A stretch of 64,000 bases of DNA, from positions 434,001 through 498,000 of the forward strand of contig JACGCN010000024.1 in NCBI GenBank assembly GCA_014905825.1, given 5' to 3'. The notes under the pieces were generated by a model. It did not search any database and was not told the origin of the DNA. It saw nothing but the letters and a program-made list of their open reading frames with translations. Origin of the DNA: Lyophyllum atratum. Taxonomy: Eukaryota; Basidiomycota; Agaricomycetes; Agaricales; Lyophyllaceae. Positions 9,588 through 20,859 of this stretch are shown here, one piece after another. Positions within the stretch are counted from its first letter, which is position 1. Each line of letters starts with the position of its first letter. The translations under genes were made by a program, and so were the position numbers.

Positions 9588-10740
9588 TCAGATGGCATCT
9601 ATCGCCAGGAATTCGTCTATCACGACCTTGCTCACATCCTTCCAGCCACCGATCGCCCTCCCCGCGTGATCCTGAACGGTTCCGATATCGGTGAAGTCGA
9701 AGCGGTGACCAGCCCACACCCCCCGATGGGACTCGATGGCTGACGGGCTCGGATCGGCGGCCCAGATAATCCTGAGGATCAGGAGATGCGAAAGGCAAAG
9801 GCCGCCGAGATACGACCTGTCCCGCGCTTTGTGGACGGCGTCTCCACGGATGTACTCCCTGGTGGTGAGATTGCGTAGAACATGGGATTTGTACATATTG
9901 GGGATTCGGACGTATTCGGGGAGAGGTGGAGGGGCGACCTCAGTCAGCGTTTCTAGCACGTTGACCTCCTCCGACGTCAATCGTGGAGGACTGGATTTGT
10001 TGCATAAGTATGCGAAATAGTAGGTCAGCTCTTTGTGTTGGTCGTGAAAGTTGGCTCTCTTGGTGTTTAGACACCAGGCAGGGTGAAGACTTTGGACGAA
10101 ACGCAACTGGTGTTGAGAGTTGTCGCCGTCAGTGTCACGCGCGAATCTCTCGTCGAGGATTTGTACTTCGTCCTCCGTGAGCATATCCTGGGGGAGGTCA
10201 TTGATGCTCACGCCGTCGCCAGCGCAAATGAGGCGATCGCCAGCCCATGAATGAGTGAGGAGTTCCTCGAAACGTGCCTCGAGAATCGGTCGACCGATCT
10301 CATAATATCGTTGGCAGGTCAGCACGAGGCATACCATGTCCGTGAGGTCTTCTACTTCCTCGAGGATCATGATAAACAGCTCGGTTGGGAGAGTTCCATT
10401 TTCAAGGGATCTGCGCGAAGAATTCGGTGTGAGATTTCACGTCGGACTAGGAATCGAGGGAAGGGATGATGAGGTGAACGATAATTATATAGACGCACTC
10501 TTCAGGCAATACCCAGCGGCTCCTATTAGTATTCATATCCATGCGCTGTTCAGGTAGCTGATTTAGTGGCTCGATGATGACAGCTTTGTGGCGTTTGTTT
10601 CTTTGCCAGAGCGCATTCATGACCCCTCTGTCTGCCTCGTCATCGATGCGCAGGAAGATCAGGCTGTAGGGAAACTTTCCACTCATTGACGGGACTGGGA
10701 AGGGATTATCGAGATTGATAACTCTAAAGTATTGACTCAT
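9588..10740 (-). CDS. F-box-like 'MGQYF family' protein A3 (divergent)
   Basis: Exons 10740..10499 and 10410..9588 (88-nt intron, the longest in the family) encode 354 aa. The N-terminus is MSQYFRVINLDNPFPV and the splice falls at the conserved Pro-Glu-Glu/Ser position. The F-box-like block (LPTELFIMILEEVEDLTDMV), HSWAGDRLICAGDG, DLPQDMLTEDE, VLRNLTTREYIRGDAV and GVWAGHRFDFTDI are all present. The C-terminus is short (ends EFLAIDAI). Its promoter lacks the TGACTCA/TATAAAAG module found at A1, A2, A4 and A5, so it may be regulated differently. It is closest to the relic at 17087-17360, with which it shares 3' flanking sequence. Confidence 0.8.
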
Positions 10741-10945
10741 CGTAGAAATGAGGATTGCATGAGCAAGGAGGGATGTAAGTAGTATGCGATCGATCGATCA
10801 GCGCACATGCATATGCACAGCCACCCAAAATCCGGTGTGGATGCTTTTTACCTTGACCATGCTCCGAGTTCAAGCTCAAGCCAAGCCTTTCTCTCCCTTT
10901 CTGCCCCTCCCTCCCGCTCCCTCTCATTCGTAGCCCATCCTTCCA

Positions 10946-12269
10946 ATGCTCCTAGCCGCAGTCCGTGCCCAGCTCCGCCACCCGCATAGCGTGTGCTCCA
11001 GACTTCAACTCACCACTCTAAGATCGTGCTCCTCTTCCTCTCCGCCTCCAGGCTCCCCGAAAAGCGCAACATGGAGCAAACTCAACCGCATACCGACACC
11101 CGCCTCGTCCAACCCCCCACCCATCCCAGGACACGACCGTGTGTTCCCGCCGGAGATCGAGGCGCTGTACCGCGGGAACCAGCGCTTCCGCGACGCGATC
11201 GCGGCGTCGGCGACGCCGGATGTGTTGAGGGACCTGGCGGCGCAGGGGCAGCGTGCGTTCCTTTTCCTTTCCTCGTGAATGCTGGGTGTACCTTGTGCTG
11301 ACGCGTTGAGGGTGTGTAGGACCGCCTTTTTTGTTGTTGGATTGTTCGGATAGTCGGTGTGTTTTGTGTTCCCTCGTGGGGTAGGTGTGTCGTGTGCTTA
11401 TGTGTATGTGGTGTAGAGTCGGGGAGCAGGTTATATTCTCCGCTGAGCCGGGGACGTTGTTCACCACCGGGAACGTGGCGAATCAGTTCCACGAACACGA
11501 TCTCAACTCGTACGTCGCTGCGGTACCCATCCCGCTCCGCAGCTAACCGTCCCTCCACCCTACAGAAAAGCAGTCCTCGCGTACGCCGTCGACGCGCTCG
11601 GCGTAAGGCACGTCATCGTCATGGGACACTACGGCTGCGGCGGCGTCGCAGCCGCCACCCTCCCCCCGCCGCCTCCACCTTCCCAGGCCGATACCAACAC
11701 CGACGTGGTAGGAAATCCAGTGGAGGAGTGGATCACGCCCATCCGGCGGATCTATGAGATGTCGGAGCGGTACGTCTGCTTCTCTTTTGATTCTACACTA
11801 CGGCGTGCTAATAAAGGTGTCGTGTCGGGTTGTGTAGGCCGGAGATTGTAAGCTATAGGGAGAAGCGGAAGTTGGAAATAGAAGAGGCGAAGGGGGGGCC
11901 CGTAGCGCCTCCGCACCTGCATGATCGTGCGTGCCACAACCCCTCCCCTCCCTCCCTACGATACATCGCTAACATCCCCTCCAGCCGCATTCCGCGCCCT
12001 CGTCGAGGAGAACGTAAAAGCCAACGTCCAGCGCATATCCCGCTCCGCCGTCATTTCCAACGTACGTCCCACCTCCACCCGCTTAAACTTTAAATTTACA
12101 CCACGAATTGTAGCACTACGCGTCGCTGGAGACGCACCCGGAGCGCGTGGGTGTGTTCATACATGGGTGGGTGTATGATATTGAGACGGGGGAGGTGGCT
12201 GATTTGGGGGTGAGTGTTGGGCCGCCGGGGAGGAAGGTGCCTGTTACGCCGTTTCCGATGAAGAGTTGA
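10946..12269 (+). CDS. Beta-class carbonic anhydrase, probably mitochondrial
   Basis: Exons 10946..11252, 11320..11356, 11417..11509, 11566..11769, 11838..11926, 11985..12061 and 12114..12269 encode 320 aa. The enzyme interconverts CO2 and bicarbonate. Zinc ligands and the catalytic dyad are visible: Cys111-Ser-Asp113-Ser-Arg115 (LLLDCSDSRV), His167 and Cys170 (MGHYGCGGVA). The block AEPGTLFTTGNVANQFHEHD is diagnostic, and the C-terminal HGWVYDIETGEV is conserved. The N-terminal about 55 residues are Arg/Ser-rich without acidic residues, consistent with a mitochondrial presequence. A 37-nt exon carries the Cys-Asp-Arg active-site motif. Nothing essential is missing, so it should be active. 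Confidence 0.93.
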
Positions 12270-12982
12270 GGGCATTGCTATGTCAGGCTGGGTAGGTGCA
12301 CGGCTGTTTCGGCAGGCAATCGAGGCGCTTGAAAGTCAAGAAATGTTGTTTCCTACAAATCATGTTGTACAAGATGCAACTGATGAATCAAAGTGAGGTC
12401 ACTGCCATGTCAGGCTGAGTAGGTGCACGGCTCTTTCGCCAGGCAGCCGAGGCCCTTGAAACTCACCAGATGTTATTTACTACAGATCATGTTGTACAGA
12501 TGCGATTGATGGTTTGCCTGCTTGAGCAGGTTTGTTTGGAGCTCCCTGCCACAAAGGCATCGTCGATGAAATGTTAACAGAACGTCAAGAGACATGCAAC
12601 GCTTATTTGCTAGCCTTGACTTGAACTTTATAATTCTCTATGTACTTAGTTGATGCACATACACAGACCACTGTTAGCCATCTTTACACGTTGTATCTGG
12701 ACATTAAGGGTGAGTATCCTTATTTACTTCCATCTTACTTACAGTTACTGACTGACCTCGTAGATCACTTATACGTGATACACAGTTGCACTACAGGTCT
12801 ATACAGTCGCCTTTACACAGCTTGTCTGAACACTAAGGTTCACTTATTTGTGATACTCAAGTAATACTCCGCAAAATGTATTCATGAAGACTACAAAGAT
12901 TGGTCAGTAGGGAGTTGGTAAATACTAAATTGGGGTCGGAGTTCATGACACTGGCAGTGGTAGTCTACAGCACCTTCCCTGC
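12270..12982. other. Intergenic with direct repeats and GH6-tail fragments
   Basis: About 12283-12400 and 12408-12520 are a diverged direct duplication (shared words CAGGCTG-GTAGGTGCACGGCT, CATGTTGTACA). Both copies contain sequence resembling the last coding bases and 3' flank of the GH6 gene near 17457 (on the minus strand, CTTTGATTCA then TTGCATCTTGTACAA; also CTGCTCAAGCAGGC). From 12600 to 12980 the sequence is AT-rich with no gene. Confidence 0.55.
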
Positions 12983-13345
12983 CTAAATACTGGGACTAGC
13001 ACCCTTTTCAAGCAGAAACCGTACAACGTCCAGGTGACCGTTAGAAGAGGCTGCTTGAAGAGCATTCTCATACTCTCCTCCTGGAGCATTTGGGTCAGCG
13101 CCATTCTCAAGCAAAAGCTGGACTATGCTTGCATAGCCAAAACATGAAGCAGCTTGCAGCGCATTCCCATATGTTCCTCCCTCAACATTAGCATCAGCTC
13201 CCTTCTCCAGCAAAAGCTTGACAATACTTAATTTGCCCTCAGATGATGCTGCCTGCAGCGCATTTCCGTACTCTCCTCCCTGAGCACGGGGATCGGCACC
13301 ATGCTTAAGCAGGAGCTGGACTACTAGTATAACACGACAGTCCAA
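12983..13345 (-). pseudogene. Ankyrin-repeat fragment (NLR-type relic)
   Basis: About 3.5 ankyrin repeats of 34 aa, e.g. YGNALQAASSEGKLSIVKLL then LEKGADANVEGG, ending SPSI-stop at 12983. The repeat unit GG-YGNALQAAS is typical of fungal NACHT/ankyrin proteins. The frame is cut at its 5' end inside a repeat at about 13335, and upstream sequence shows no NACHT domain, so this is a 3' remnant. The four repeats are very similar to each other, suggesting recent loss. Confidence 0.7.
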
Positions 13346-14879
13346 AAAACGCCGCGGAGTCCCCGCTCCTCATATCAGGATGAGCCTCGAACTTTCCTCT
13401 CCGGGGATGATAATGCCAATGGAGAAGGTATGAAACGGGTGGACGACCTCGTCATCTTTGTCTTGGTCATCCCGAACCCTGAAGTTTGACAAAAAGGCGA
13501 AAACGGCGTAGAGCCTAGGTTCGTGAAGTAAACAAAAGGGCACGAAAGGATGTATAGATGAGCCGGAGGTGGAGCCGGATAGGGATTTCGCAGATCAAGA
13601 GAATGTGCCTCGGCGAAGGCAAGTTGAGTCCGAGAAGACGAGAAAAGTGCGGCGAAACTTCATAGTGTCGTCTCTGCTATTTGTCGAGCCCCTGCTCACG
13701 CTTGTCTGCTGCTGCTCCCGGGGATGTAGTGTTGATGTATTGCTACGGCGTCGACTATACCTCTCCTATCTATCCCACGCACTGAGTCTCCAGACCCATG
13801 CCCTGATATACCGCCACCGCCCGGCGCGAGGTTCGGGGGCACTGGGTACTGCAGCGCCCACCTTAACACAGTGTCGTGCCCCTTCGCCATCGTCATGAAG
13901 TAAGGAAATGCGAATGAAGCAGGGTTTGCGGAGGGGAGGGTGGTTCAGGTGGTCGAAGACGATACAAGAAATCGCGAGGCGAGGGCAAGGGTGAGGATGA
14001 TGGTTAGGGATAGGCAAGCCGGAAAGCGTAGTTCGTGGCACTCGACGAGATATGAAATGGGCGCGGGCGAACGAGAAACTCGAAGGTGAGCGAGGCAGCC
14101 AGCAAAAGCCAGCGGTGAAGGCGTGGCGAGGAAGTCATGACTCATATCCAATGTTCCCTCGGCAGACTGCGTGACACAGAACAATGAAAGCTGAAGGTGG
14201 TAGTTCTGTGAGAACAGTGAGAAGACAGCGATAGGAAAGAGGCGGGTCGATGCGCTGCATGAGGAGAAGGCGTGAAACGAAGGCGCAATTGAGGAGGTGC
14301 CAATGATTGTTGGCATGTGGCAGATAGACCGGTGGAAGAACGGATTCGCATCTTGTTCGCAGTCGAGCTCGAGACCCATTAGACACTACAGCTTTCCGTC
14401 AGCTTATACACAAGTTTATCGAGCAATCCGTGTTTACCTCACCATACTATCCCTGCAACAACGCTCAACCGGAACGAATATCGAGAGAAGAACCAAAGGT
14501 CCAAGTACCCGGTTGAAATTTTGTCGAAATGGTCCGCAAGTTGCCTACAAGATCTGCATAGCGTGTCGGGGTAGGGAGGGTCGCCGCATGAACAGATAAG
14601 AAGCGCTGAGTCATCGTTGGCGAACAGTGCAAGTTCAAAACAGTTATGCGGGTAAATCGTTTGCCGGAACTCAGTCAGGATAGACTGAGATGGTGTAGAT
14701 TAAGTTTGACTTGGACTCTACTGCACAGACTAGTCAATGATATTAATGAACATCGTACAGGACCACCGGGAAAACCAACGATGAACTGATGCTGTGTATT
14801 TGGCAATAGCCTTTCGGTCCCCTATCTTCCCGAACATGATCTCTTCCTTCGTACAACTTCTTCTCATACAATGATCCAG
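13346..14879. other. Gene-poor stretch
   Basis: Several open frames of 65-145 codons exist on both strands but none shows a recognisable domain, splice pattern or consistent codon use. The right end (14745-14879) is the 3' flank of A4, homologous to the flanks of A2 and A5. Confidence 0.45.
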
Positions 14880-16106
14880 TTATAAATATTTATTCATATC
14901 CTCCGCCTCCTCTTCAAATACTGCCACCAACTCGTCTATTACGACCTTGCTCACATCTTTCCAATCACCAATCGTCCCTTGGCCATTTTCAACAGTCTTG
15001 ATATCGGCGAAGTCGAAGCGATGACCAGCCCATACCCCTCGATGAACCTTGATCGGACCCTCGTATCGTATGTTTAAGCTCGAATTTCGGGACCAGGTGA
15101 TTCTGAGGACAAGGAGATGCATGAAGCGGAGGGCTCGCAGGTACGGCATATCGGGGGTGTCCCAGGCTTCACGGATGGCGGCTCCACGGATATACTCTTT
15201 GGTTGTAAGGTTGCGCAGGACGTAGGACCCATACATTTCGGAGGGTGGGACGCGTTTAGAGAAACCCCGCCGCGAGGTGGCTTTGGTCAGCATTTTTAGC
15301 ACCTCAACATCACGCATCCCAGCCCAGCCTACTATTGGGGGAATATGAACGCGTTCGTGGTAATCCCAGGTCTCCTGCAAGCGCATGAAATAGTTCGGAA
15401 GTCTTGGATTTTCCTGGTGGAAGAGGGCCCTGTCCTTGTTTAGGTACCAATCAGGTTGAAGATTTTGGACGAAGCTCAATTGCTCGCAGACACCGCAGTC
15501 CTCATCCGGGTTGCCGGGCTCGAATTTCTCGACAAGAATTTTTCTTTCGTCCTCGGTAAGCATGCCTTCGGGGAGATCGTCAATTTTTGCATAGTCGCCA
15601 GCGCAAATGAGCCGATTGCCAGCCCACGAGTAAGTGACGATCTCCTCGAAACGCGCCTCGAGGATAGGTCGACCAATTTCAAAGTATCGTTGACAGGTAA
15701 ACACGAAGCATATCAAGTCCGCGAGGTGTTCAACTTCCTCGAGGATCATGCTAACCAGCTCGGTTGGGAGAGTCGCGTTTGCAAGGGATCTGTACGAAGA
15801 ATGCAAGGTAAGATTCACGCGGTAGTAATCGAGGGAAAGGGTCCAAACGAACTAGACTCACTCGTCAGGGAATGTCATGCATGTGTTCAAGATACGAAGA
15901 GGCTTTTCAGCCCGTTTGAGCTGACTCAATGGCGCGATGGCGACAATTTTACATTGGTGGCTTTCTTCCGTTTGCCAGAGCGCCTCCATAACCGCGTTGT
16001 CCTCCACCTCATCGATATCCCAGAAGAACTCTCCGAACTTTCCGCCTACTGCCGTGGGGACTGGGAAGGGATTATCGAGGTTGATAAACTCAAAGTATTG
16101 CCCCAT
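14880..16106 (-). CDS. F-box-like 'MGQYF family' protein A4
   Basis: Exons 16106..15862 and 15789..14880 (72-nt intron) encode 384 aa. It starts MGQYFEFINLDNPFPV and, relative to A2, carries a small insertion (SHQCKIVAIAPL) in the N-terminal domain and a longer segment near SRRGFSKRVPPSEMYGSY. The F-box-like block, TYSWAGNRLICAGDY, VLRNLTTKEYIRGAA and GVWAGHRFDFADI are intact. It is in inverted orientation relative to A2 and A5, with the same promoter module, the same upstream relic and the same 3' flank, so it is an inverted copy of the same roughly 2-kb duplication unit. Confidence 0.85.
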
Positions 16107-16164
16107 GGTAGAAATGAGGATGAGAAATATGGGCGGGTGGAGACTCGAAAGCGCATCCCGAAGC

Positions 16165-16228
16165 CTTTTATAGGGCAGACATAGGGGCCGTCCGACCTAG
16201 GACCAAAAAGTGATATTCTCGTGAGTCA
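16165..16228 (-). promoter_or_regulatory. Promoter module of F-box-like gene A4
   Basis: On the minus strand TGACTCA (16228-16222) precedes TATAAAAG (16172-16165) by 56 bp start to start. The ATG at 16106 is 59 nt beyond the last base of the box, the same TATA-to-ATG distance as in A2. Confidence 0.65.
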
Positions 16229-16329
16229 TGAGTAAAACTGGCCATTGTTCAATGTTCGAGCTCATGAGTCGAGCTGGCCAGCGAATATTGGAGAATGTGG
16301 GCGTCTGCATCACGATCATTGTGTGCAGA

Positions 16330-16990
16330 ATGCGCTCAGATCTGTCTCCATTTGGCAGCACCTCCTGGCCGATCTCGCGGCTCGGAAATGTATGGCCGAT
16401 TGCACGGGTGTGTTCCACATATAACGGATGGTAACCCTGCGAAAAGCTTCCTGGGTAACAGGATCGCGCGAGACGCAGGACCTGTAAGTCTTGCAGAGTC
16501 TGTGCTAGATGGCAGGAAGCTCATTAATCACATCACTCGCTTGCAGGTCCTGATGCCCACTGCAGTCCTGCAATCGCATGAAATATAATGCACGGTCCAT
16601 GTGTCTATTCAATTTTGAGACCTAATTTTGATCTGGCCAATGGCGCAGCCAGGTTGAACGTTTCGGCGTTCGCAGGGCACTTCGTTGTGGACACCAAGTG
16701 CTGCGATGTAGAACTTGTTGTCACCGTCTGCCATTCCTGTGGATCTCAAGTCCAAATTTCTCGTGGAGTGGATTGGCTTCGTCGTTAATAAGCAGTCCCT
16801 GAGAGTCGCTCAACCATGGATATTCGCCAGTGCAAACCAGGGGATTTCGTGCCCAGGAATAGGTAACGACCCCAAGAAGGAGCTTTTGAAGTATGGTCAA
16901 GCCATCTTAGAGTACCGTGGCATTGTACGACATAGCATATCTGATGAGGTCTCTTACTTATAATCATATTACGATTGGCAAGCAAGCAAA
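16330..16990 (-). pseudogene. Decayed F-box-like family copy behind A4
   Basis: Reading the minus strand downward, family blocks appear in order but in different frames with stops: VVTYSWARNPLVCTGEYPW, GLLINDEANPLHEKFGLEIH, ALYFMRLQD, NELPASS, and VSRDPVTQEAFRRVTIRYMW then NTP. These match TYSWAGNRLIC, MLTEDE-KFG, YYFMRLQE, and VLRN-TTKEYIRG-REAWDTP. The N-terminal exon is missing. It is the most complete relic and resembles those upstream of A2 and A5. Confidence 0.65.
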
Positions 16991-17086
16991 AAAGCAGTTC
17001 CGGAGTAGCCTAGAGTCGTCGTCGAGATTGCAAAGACAAGCGGTAGTTTGCAGAACTATTCAAATCTTTCACGTCCGGTTCATATA

Positions 17087-17360
17087 TCCATCGCCAGGAA
17101 TTCGTCTATCACGACCTTGCTAACGTCTTTCCAATCACCGATCGCCCTCCCTGCGTGATCTCGAACGGTTTCGATATCGGTGAAGTCGAAACGATGACCA
17201 GCCCACACCCCCCGGTGGGACTCGATCGCATCCGCATGTATAGACGGGCTCGGGTCCGCGGCGCAGATAATCCTGAGGATCAGGAGTCGCGAAAGGCAGA
17301 GGCCGCCGAGATAGGGCGTATCCTGCGCTTCATAGACGGCGTCGACGAACCTTGAGCCGG
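17087..17360 (-). pseudogene. 3' fragment of an A3-like family copy
   Basis: The frame gives YLGGLCLSRLLILRIICAAD, AIESHRGVWAGHRFDFTDIE and GRAIGDWKDVSKVVIDEFLA and stops, closely matching the C-terminus of A3. The 5' two thirds are absent. The 3' flank (16980-17087) matches that of A3. It abuts the 3' end of the GH6 gene. Confidence 0.7.
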
Positions 17361-17456
17361 ACCGGGAATATATGTAGAACCAATAAGTCCAGGTAACGAC
17401 CTAAACCCCAAATTTTATTTCCCAAAAAGTGTATTGTACAAGATGCAATTGGTGAA

Positions 17457-19361
17457 TCAAAGAGGCGGGTCCGCCTGCTTGAGCAGCTGCTCGAAGTATT
17501 CCTGGAACCACGTTCCTAAAACATTCCGTTGTATCAGCCATGACGGCATCTTCAATATTATGGGATGAGGCGGACTTACCAGCTTCAGGTGCAGGAATCA
17601 AGCTTGTCTCGCTATACCCCCGAAAGACACAGAATCAAGATACTGTATACGAAGACGACGTATGAACGCAAAGCACGTACCTCCCACAAGCCACATCGTA
17701 CCGCTCAGCCGTCGCGTCCGAAGTCCCGTCTGCTTCACCGCCAGGCTTCACCCATACAATAGCGTCAATGAGTGGGTCGGGGGTCTCTACCGTCGGGCGC
17801 GGGCCAAAGCCCGCAAACTAACAAAGCGGACACTTACATTAACAACAAGAAAGACCAGAGAGAACTTCGGAATCATATACCTTGTTGTTGCACCAGTCCC
17901 CACCGGAGCGTACGGAGGCCTGGTTCCCACTGCGGCCCTGATCCACGATGAAGTGCACGTCGATGCCCTGCGCAGCGAGGAGCGGTGCGAGCTTCCGGAT
18001 GTATTTGAGCTCGTCGTACCCTTCTTGAGGCTGGTTGCCGAGGCCGTTATAGTTGCTACGCCACAGGCGAGTTTAATCAGGTTCCGAAACGCGGGGCATA
18101 AAGAATGGGGCTCACCTGACGTCGGTGGCTATCCCGCGGATGGTGGCTTTTGGGTTGAGGGCTGTCGCAGCGGTAAGGAGGTCGCCGATGACAGTGGCGG
18201 TGGGACCGACGTTCTGTGGGGACATTGAGACAGGTCCTCGGCAGTGAACGAGAGGAAAGAACAAACAGAGTCCCATCCTAGCCAGGCAGCGTGCGCTCCG
18301 TCGAGGTATAAAGCCACATTGGGGAGCTGGAGATTCGCAATTGCATAGGACAAGGAACGCTGTTGATTTTTTATTAAATTTCTGGAAGAATTCGTGGGTG
18401 ACAGTCTGATGTTCCTACCTTGTATGCAGGAGCAGCATTTCCGCATTTCGGGACAGCTGTTGAGGAGTTAGAGCCAGGGAGCTGGTATAAGGGAGGGAGA
18501 GCGCACCGAGGTTGGTGACCAAGTTGCCTATCGCGTCGGTTTCGAGTTGGAGGACGACCCGAACATTTGAAAACCTTTGGAGCTCCTTCTTCACCTGCTG
18601 AATGAATGTTTGCTACTTTGCCTCACCTAAACTACGGATCAGAATACATAGTATGATGGATAACGGGTCACCGTGACCTACCTCCAGCTGCTAGGTCGAG
18701 TTCTCCTGAACTCTATAATTTGGGGTAAATTCCGGGATGGGGACTTTGAGTTTTGAAATTTACCACTTTCGCGCTGCAGTCCCTGTCCGGAAGATTGTAG
18801 ATCTGATCTGTTGTCAGGGAGCGTTGGTGGTGACATAGCTAGGGAAGAGCGCACCTCTATCTGAACAACCTGTTTCTTGCCGGTAATCTTTTGTGTCAAT
18901 TCAGCCTCGCGAAGCCAATCTAAGCAAGTTGTTCATAAGACTCTTTCATAATGAAAGATATTCGACATACTAGCGATGTTTGGGACGGTAGCGAAGTCGG
19001 ACACCCAGAGGAAAGAGGAGACTATGCTCATTGATGAGCCGACCGCCATACTCTGTTTTGTGGGATGTGTGCGTACTGGAGGTTGCGACCTTCACTGCCT
19101 TCTTCGCGAGCGCGAACTCTCCACGAGCAGTTAGATTTGCAGCTGCCTTCAAAGCTTTCGGGCGGTAGACAGGAGAAATGAAGCTAAAGGTAGATCGGTC
19201 TCGGTTGTCAAAGTTCAGATCAGAAATACTCACAATTCATGTCCTACGAAAGGGTTGAACGTGGATATCGATTGAATGCCGGCGGTGGGAGCAACAGCAG
19301 CGCCAAAGGCCGAGGCCACAATGATCAGCACGCTAGAGGTCGCCAAAAGCGTCGATTTCAT
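17457..19361 (-). pseudogene. GH6 cellulase (cellobiohydrolase II-like) with a premature stop
   Basis: Fourteen exons can be placed: 19361..19234, 19183..19077, 19021..18971, 18919..18855, 18802..18764, 18712..18682, 18626..18507, 18456..18419, 18359..18267, 18213..18116, 18055..17881, 17817..17681, 17611..17580 and 17515..17457, summing to 391 codons. The N-terminus is a signal peptide (MKSTLLATSSVLIIVASAFG). There is no CBM1. GH6 motifs follow in order: SFLWVSDFATVPNIAN, IYNLPDRDCSAK, LETDAIGNLVTNLA, NVALYLDGAHAAWLGW, HFIVDQGRSG, GDWCNNKFAGFGPRPT, WVKPGGEADGTSD and GTWFQEYFEQLL. Codon 145 is TAG (18615-18613), where GH6 enzymes have the Tyr of GG-AKY. No GT-AG alternative removes it, and Asp171, the likely catalytic acid, lies after it. 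All other motifs look intact, so the lesion is recent, a rare read-through, or a sequencing error. Confidence 0.85.
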
Positions 19362-19430
19362 GGTTCAGACAATGAATTCAGCTAAGGAAGGGGCGAAGGA
19401 AACCCTGGCATTGCATATTCTGCGCTCGTC

Positions 19431-19437
19431 CTTTTAT
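19431..19437 (-). promoter_or_regulatory. TATA-like box of the GH6 gene
   Basis: ATAAAAG on the minus strand, about 70 nt upstream of the ATG at 19361. Confidence 0.4.
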
Positions 19438-20859
19438 CGTATGAAATTGGTCCTAAAAAATTGTCGCGTATTCCTCTGGTTTTCAACCTGAATCCGAGAT
19501 TTTCCCTTCGTATTGGGATGTCAAGTCCAGGAGATGTATAATGCTGCATTAATGATGACATTGACGTGCTCATGCCTTCCATGCCTAGGTTGGGATAGAG
19601 GGAATACCGAGGTTTAGTGTAGACATCGAACATCCTCCTGGTTCAACTGTATCGTTGATGACGAGGTTCTCGAAGTCGATTGACGCTGTTCTTGCAAGAA
19701 TCAGGCACCAGTCGTCTTGGCTGCAGGTTCTGTGGAAGACTTCGTGCGGTTGCGGGGTTTACGTAGAATATAAGTAGAAGTTACGACACACATCCTTGGC
19801 ACTATGGTTGGCGCTATGGATCGCGACATTGTCTGCCACTGCCTGACGTGGCGGGCATTTCATCGGTCTCGCTTCCACTCCTGAACCCCCAAGGTATGCC
19901 AAGTGCTGAGATTGGAAAGTATCCCAAGGAAAAACGGAGGCACCCAGGGCTTCAGAAACTTCAACGCCGCAACTCTCCCCGTCCCTGTCTGTCCCGTACG
20001 TTCCACGTACGATTTCTCCAAACCGAGGTGAGTTCTCTTCAGGAATTCGCTATATGTCCAGGATGAAAGGCAATGGAGAAGTGGACTTGGCAAGGACGTG
20101 ACCTGGATTCGGAAGACGCGTCTCGATCATTTTCTCACGAGCCTATGCTGAGTCTCCTCCATCGGGCCACACTACCATTTTATAGAATCTCGTCGCGCTT
20201 TCCTCTCGTCGGTTGTCCCTGAGAATGGCGCCAGAATCGTGAATTTTTTCCAGAGGGCCATGCCTATGATCGAACGATCTCGTCATCATGCATTAAGGCT
20301 GACCATTCTTGTCTGAGCTCATTGACTTGTTTTGTTTAAGGAATGGGATAAGACATCGAGCTCGAGAGCCAGACTCATCTTAGCGCTGACTCGGCAGCTC
20401 TGCTTCTCAGGACCCCCAACGAGACATGAACCTGGTATGTATGTATGTGTCCCTCACCCCCACCGAGACCGAACGCCAGGTCGAATGTCTTGACAAGATG
20501 AGTCGATTTGTGCAACGAAACCCACACTACGACAATGTCAGTCGCTTTCAACCCAAAAAGTTTCTCAAGTTGCGCAGTACGTCGTCCATTACTCAGTCCT
20601 CTTCGTTAAACCTGGTACCTCTAGGACCACTCACCCCGAAGACCAGGCGTTCGTTGGCCATCTGAATTACAGCGCGGCCCATAGCCTTTATGGACATGAA
20701 AGCTAAGCACGAGGTATGCACTAGGGACTGTTCTGCGGGTCTGCTTCTCAGCCTTTACATCCAGGGCTACTACGAGATCAGGCCAAAGGTGGGCACTGTT
20801 CCACCTCGTCCCTTCATCCCTTTAGCAATCCAATATTCTTCTTCCAGACGCAAGGCACC
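19438..20859. other. Intergenic between divergent GH6 and lyase-like genes
   Basis: Two 72-79-codon frames (19848-20066 and 20426-20665, +) have no recognised similarity. The stretch probably carries promoters for the two secreted polysaccharide-active enzymes. No gene called. Confidence 0.45.

Noticed and set aside
8339..9598. 419-codon minus-strand open frame
   Set aside because: Antisense to RRP46, opened by its GC-rich third positions; no recognisable motif.
11320..11356. Apparent frameshift at the carbonic-anhydrase active site
   Set aside because: One frame gives GLFG then a stop, but the correct splice phase gives PPFLLLDCSDSR, fully conserved, so no frameshift exists.
13569..14379. 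Frames of 109 and 144 codons in the 13.5-14.4 kb stretch
   Set aside because: No domain, no splice-consistent extension and no similarity to other sequences in the window.
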